Assembly: GCA_025451315.1 (NCBI GenBank)
Contig: JANWKP010000046.1
Location: forward strand, 1 to 34,280
From: Nitrososphaerales archaeon
Lineage (GTDB): Archaea; Thermoproteota; Nitrososphaeria; Nitrososphaerales; Nitrososphaeraceae
Direction of reading: 5' to 3'
DNA length: 34,280 nt
A model generated the notes under the pieces. It saw only the letters and a list, made by a program, of their open reading frames with translations, was not told where the DNA came from and made no database searches. Below, piece by piece: positions 31,780 through 34,280 of the stretch. The translations under genes were made by a program, and so were the position numbers. Position 1 is the first letter of the stretch; each line of letters starts with the position of its first letter.

Positions 31780-32784
31780 TTAATGTCTTTGATCTATTAC
31801 TGCATCTACTTCAGCTCCAGTTCCAATTAGTTCAGCTTTAAGCCCAAGTTCTGCTTCAATTTCTTCAACAAACTTTTTTGAAGGTGAGGAAAGTTTAGAA
31901 TAATCTGTAACACCAGCACATTCTGGAAAGAGAACATCTAATTTGGTGAGGGCAAATGATGTCCCACCGTTAAGTCTAATTGACTTTTTTGCTAACCCAA
32001 TATTGAACGGAGAGGATCTTCTTTCTCTTCCAGTTACACTTCCATATTCCTGCCATCCTCTCTTTTGAGTTTCTTCTTTGCCTAATTCATTTTCTAATGG
32101 TCCACCTCCTACTCTAGTAATATAAGATTTAAAAACAACAATGACATCATCAATGTATTTAGGTCCTATTCCAACATCCGCGCAAACAGAAGAAGCAGTA
32201 ACGTCCTTTGATGTTACGAAAGGATATCCTCCATGATAAAGCGAAAGATAAGTACCCTGTGTCCCTTCAAGTAGAACGTTGTTCTTTTTATCCAAGTCAG
32301 AATGAATCATACAACTTACATCATTCAAGTAATTTTTAATCTCCGAACAGTCCATAGCAAGAGTGAGTTTTCGTAATGCTCTGTCAGAATTTGCAGGACC
32401 TGTTCCTGTTCCAGTAGTACCTATTCTTTCTTTCAGAAAACTCTCATTACTATCCTGTCTAATATGTTCTTCTTTTATTATACCACAATGAGGATCGACA
32501 AAAGTTCGGCCATGAGCATGAAATGTGGAAATTTCTTTTAAAAGTATCATCGGATCTACCAGGACACCTGCACCTATAGCTAAATTAGTGGTGACATTAA
32601 AGGCTGCGCTGGGAAGCATACGAACTTTGAAGGTTTGCCCATTTAAATTAAAAGTATGTCCTGCATTAGGACCTACTCCTCCCCTAGCCGCTAATCTAAC
32701 ATTATCCTTTTTGACAAGATAAGCAACTATCTTTCCTTTTCCTTCATCGCCAAAGAAGCCACCTACTACTATATTACATGGCAT
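31780..32784 (-). CDS. purA: adenylosuccinate synthetase (archaeal short form)
   Basis: PurA joins IMP and aspartate using GTP in AMP synthesis. The 334-residue protein opens with VVGGFFGDEGKGKIVAYL, the phosphate-binding loop. A GPNAGHTFNLNGQTFK catalytic His region, GTTGTGTGPANSDRALR and EGTQGTYLSLYHGGYPFVTSKDVT follow. The C-terminus has the substrate-binding TVGGGP-like ITRVGGGPLENEL and TKLDVLFPECAGVTDY. It is about 100 residues shorter than bacterial PurA, typical of archaeal enzymes. ATG is at 32782-32784. A TATA element for the divergent gene at 32879 lies in the same 94-bp gap. Confidence 0.95.
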   Translation of the reverse strand: MPCNIVVGGFFGDEGKGKIVAYLVKKDNVRLAARGGVGPNAGHTFNLNGQTFKVRMLPSAAFNVTTNLAIGAGVLVDPMILLKEISTFHAHGRTFVDPHCGIIKEEHIRQDSNESFLKERIGTTGTGTGPANSDRALRKLTLAMDCSEIKNYLNDVSCMIHSDLDKKNNVLLEGTQGTYLSLYHGGYPFVTSKDVTASSVCADVGIGPKYIDDVIVVFKSYITRVGGGPLENELGKEETQKRGWQEYGSVTGRERRSSPFNIGLAKKSIRLNGGTSFALTKLDVLFPECAGVTDYSKLSSPSKKFVEEIEAELGLKAELIGTGAEVDAVIDQRH

Positions 32785-32847
32785 GATGTTAATTATAGTA
32801 ATCTATATTTAATTTATTATTATAAAAAAATATTGTAAAATAGAAAA

Positions 32848-32858
32848 TTAGATATATG
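32848..32858 (+). promoter_or_regulatory. TATA element for the 153-residue unknown gene
   Basis: TTAGATATATG is centred about 26 nt upstream of the GTG at 32879, consistent with a leaderless start there. Confidence 0.42.
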
Positions 32859-32878
32859 TCTCTTAACTAGTTTGTTAT

Positions 32879-33340
32879 GTGTCTGTTACTAGTGGTAATA
32901 TCGAGGATATTATAGAAATATTAGGTAATCTACAACCATTTTTAAGAAAACCAATAATCAAAAATAAGTTAATAGATTTTTTTAAAAGCGAATCTAGCTT
33001 TCAATTAGAAACAATAGAATTAATTTTAGATTCTCTTGAAAATATGGATATTCAAAAATATCAAGATTTAATATCCTCATGGTTACAAGTTTTAGTATAT
33101 TTTGAAAATACAAAAATAAATCAAATAATAAAACTCTTCTTAAGCGGATTGCTAAAAAGAAAAGAATTGATAAATCCTCTCCAACCAGTATTGTTCTATT
33201 GCATTAATAAGATGTCCACCGATCAAAAAGACACATTGAGATATTGTTTTTTGGAAACTTTATTTATGATACCAAACTACAAGAATATAATCCCTTCTAA
33301 TTTAAGTGAAGAAACACTAAAATTTCTATTTAAATGTTAA
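32879..33340 (+). CDS. unknown helical protein, 153 aa
   Basis: Not recognised. The protein is largely helical with hydrophobic and Lys/Glu segments (FLRKPIIKNKLIDFFKSESS, LISSWLQVLVYFENTKI) resembling a HEAT- or armadillo-like solenoid, but no repeat is certain. It starts with GTG at 32879; the ATG two bases earlier runs into a stop in its own frame. A TATA element 26 nt upstream supports this. It is divergent from purA and converges with the zinc-ribbon gene after 27 bp. Confidence 0.6.
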   Translation: MSVTSGNIEDIIEILGNLQPFLRKPIIKNKLIDFFKSESSFQLETIELILDSLENMDIQKYQDLISSWLQVLVYFENTKINQIIKLFLSGLLKRKELINPLQPVLFYCINKMSTDQKDTLRYCFLETLFMIPNYKNIIPSNLSEETLKFLFKC

Positions 33341-33367
33341 ACGTCGAAGACAATTACATAGTAAAAA

Positions 33368-33616
33368 TTAAGGGTTATCAGGATTTTTTTGAATTTGTTC
33401 TCCCTGTTCTAGCCCAAAAAAGATCTTCTCTTGCTTTTTCAAAGCCTTTCTATGCTCAGGAAGAGACATATCTAGACGGAGTTCATTAATAACCATAACT
33501 GCATGAGTAGTCCATTCATTCCAGCATGAAGGACAAGAAGAGTATTTTTGAGCACCAGGATCATCAACTAGTTTTTCATCGAAAGTATTATTACATTTTG
33601 AGCATGTCTGAGTCAT
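33368..33616 (-). CDS. zinc-ribbon protein with a YggX-like (Fe(2+)-trafficking) C-terminal domain
   Basis: The 82-residue protein has an N-terminal zinc ribbon with C5, C8, C28 and C31. Residues ~32-68 (WNEWTTHAVMVINELRLDMS, then LPEHRKALKKQEKIFF) parallel the core of YggX, the small Fe(2+)-trafficking/oxidative-stress protein (family knowledge). YggX itself starts without such a ribbon. Residues after 70 are acidic and Gln-rich. The combination suggests metal handling or redox protection of Fe-S proteins, but activity has not been demonstrated for this layout. ATG is at 33614-33616. Length is normal for the family. Confidence 0.75.
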   Translation of the reverse strand: MTQTCSKCNNTFDEKLVDDPGAQKYSSCPSCWNEWTTHAVMVINELRLDMSLPEHRKALKKQEKIFFGLEQGEQIQKNPDNP

Positions 33617-34128
33617 ATGTACTATCCTACTACTAAAGATATATTACCTTTGCCATTAAAATAATAATTTACCATCGAATAGAATTAAGACCTCTTGTTT
33701 TAGCATGATATTTTACTCAATTGGAATTAGAAAATATGAAATTTATATTGATAAGCATGGTAATAGAATCATAAAATCTCTTACAGATGATTAGGATTTT
33801 ACATTGCCAATTATCTCTATACATGTAGATATATTCAATATGATTCAATATTACAGCTCTGTTAAGTTAAGCAGTAAAAGCTATAGCTAGGAATATTCCA
33901 TTCATGTTATGAATATTAGATTTGAAAAGATGAAACATCTAACCTTGTCTAAATCTGTTTGATAATGAGTAAAATAGGTTTGAAACCACATATTTTTGTA
34001 TATAGAATCTTGACAATTTAATTCAGTACACGAATTAGTTGTGAGCTTCTAAAATACTTTGCTAATGTTCTTAAACAAGTAATAAAAGTCATGACTTTTC
34101 ACGGTCCTGTTAACTTGAGGGTAAATTA
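33617..34128. other. 512-bp gene-poor region with repeats and a palindrome
   Basis: Only a 29-codon frame (33705-33794) is visible and it is not convincing. The region carries GCTCTGTTAA at 33856 and again at 34143 (just past its right edge), AGCTATAGCT near 33889 and a perfect 16-bp palindrome at 34084-34099. The repeated CTCTGTT ends could be remains of an insertion sequence, but no transposase is seen. Confidence 0.4.
34084..34099. repeat. perfect 16-bp palindrome
   Basis: AAAAGTCATGACTTTT reads identically on both strands, with no central spacer. It is a possible operator for a dimeric regulator or the site of a mobile element end. It lies about 30 bp past the stop of the partial gene at the right edge. 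Confidence 0.5.
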
Positions 34129-34280
34129 TTAGTTAAATTTAGGCTCTGTTAATAAGATATATTCACCTCCTTCATTCAATTCATTAATAAAATAATTCTC
34201 AAATGTTGTATCATTATACATAGAAACAAAGAATTGTATCCAGTTATATGCATGAAATAGATTGCATTCATCTAGCATAC
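34129..34280 (-). CDS. partial unknown gene (C-terminal 49 residues)
   Basis: The frame enters from the right edge and ends with TAA at 34129-34131. The visible peptide runs from a CNLFHAYNWIQFFVSMYNDT region to NYFINELNEGGEYILLTEPKFN. It contains no motif that I recognise. A possible ATG is at the very edge (34276-34278), but the frame is open beyond it, so a longer protein is likely. GCTCTGTTAA overlaps its 3' end. Confidence 0.42.
   Translation of the reverse strand, partial: MLDECNLFHAYNWIQFFVSMYNDTTFENYFINELNEGGEYILLTEPKFN

Noticed and set aside
33705-33794. 29-codon plus-strand frame
   Set aside because: Short, no conserved motif, no clear TATA element at the right distance.
1-34280. 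Search for CRISPR repeats, tRNA and rRNA
   Set aside because: No regularly spaced repeats of 24-37 bp, no cloverleaf with a GTTCRANNC arm, and no rRNA-like conserved blocks were seen by eye; a tRNAscan-SE and CRT run would be decisive.

Overview
The window looks like a chromosomal segment of an AT-rich member of the Nitrososphaeria (Thaumarchaeota, the lineage of the ammonia-oxidising archaea). The evidence is archaeal information-processing genes (TFB, Gar1, SRP19, ribosomal proteins S8e and S25e, RpoK/Rpb6, an aCPSF1/FttA-type nuclease, a Dim2/Pno1-like KH protein), an A-type ATP synthase subunit F, CofE of the F420 pathway, a ThiD-ThiN fusion, short archaeal PurA, and ScpA/ScpB condensin partners. 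Many genes begin with TTG or GTG and have a TATA element about 25-30 nt upstream of the start codon, as expected for mostly leaderless transcription. Placement at genus level (for example near Nitrosocosmicus-like AT-rich lineages) is inference only. No rRNA, tRNA, CRISPR array or complete insertion sequence was seen.

Layout. 1-2907: a truncated zinc-finger/ferredoxin gene, divergent from a UbiE-type methyltransferase, followed by a convergent geranylgeranyl-reductase-family flavoprotein; together they suggest menaquinone methylation and side-chain saturation. 2943-3296 is gene-free with a promoter-like tandem repeat. 3297-7793: a dense minus-strand block reading rpoK, scpA, scpB, rps8e, srp19, gar1, tfb and one unknown gene, so transcription, chromosome structure, ribosome, protein export and rRNA modification are linked. 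7877-10478: a cyclophilin-like protein, S25e and an ATP-dependent DNA ligase. 10814-14518: a 48-residue zinc finger, the aCPSF1 terminator nuclease and a site-2 protease. 14611-16473: 3-methyladenine glycosylase and a membrane glycosyltransferase. 16635-19365: a plus-strand run of a SerB/ThrH-like phosphatase, CofE, TusA and a CysM-like cysteine synthase. 19543-23356: thioredoxin reductase, an 822-bp gene-free stretch, Thi4 and a TPR/winged-helix protein, all on the minus strand. 23475-27829: a membrane J-protein, AtpF, ThiD-ThiN, a sugar nucleotidyltransferase, a DUF424 protein, Dim2-like KH protein and a small membrane protein, all on the plus strand. 27834-33616: UbiX, PfkB kinase, an unknown gene overlapping pyrF, another gene-poor stretch, three unknown proteins or mini-ORFs around purA, and a zinc-ribbon/YggX-like protein. 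33617-34280 is mostly non-coding, with a perfect 16-bp palindrome and the end of a gene running off the window.

Functional themes. Thi4 (thiazole) and ThiD-ThiN (pyrimidine phosphorylation and joining) give most of a thiamine pathway within 4 kb. TusA with a CysM-like enzyme suggests carrier-bound sulfur feeding cysteine synthesis. Ferredoxin, UbiE, the reductase and UbiX point to quinone metabolism. The most interesting items are the ferredoxin with a new N-terminal zinc finger beside quinone genes, the TusA/CysM pair, the zinc-ribbon version of the YggX iron protein, an insertion inside TFB, and several promoter-like or structured gene-free segments that could encode small RNAs or microproteins.
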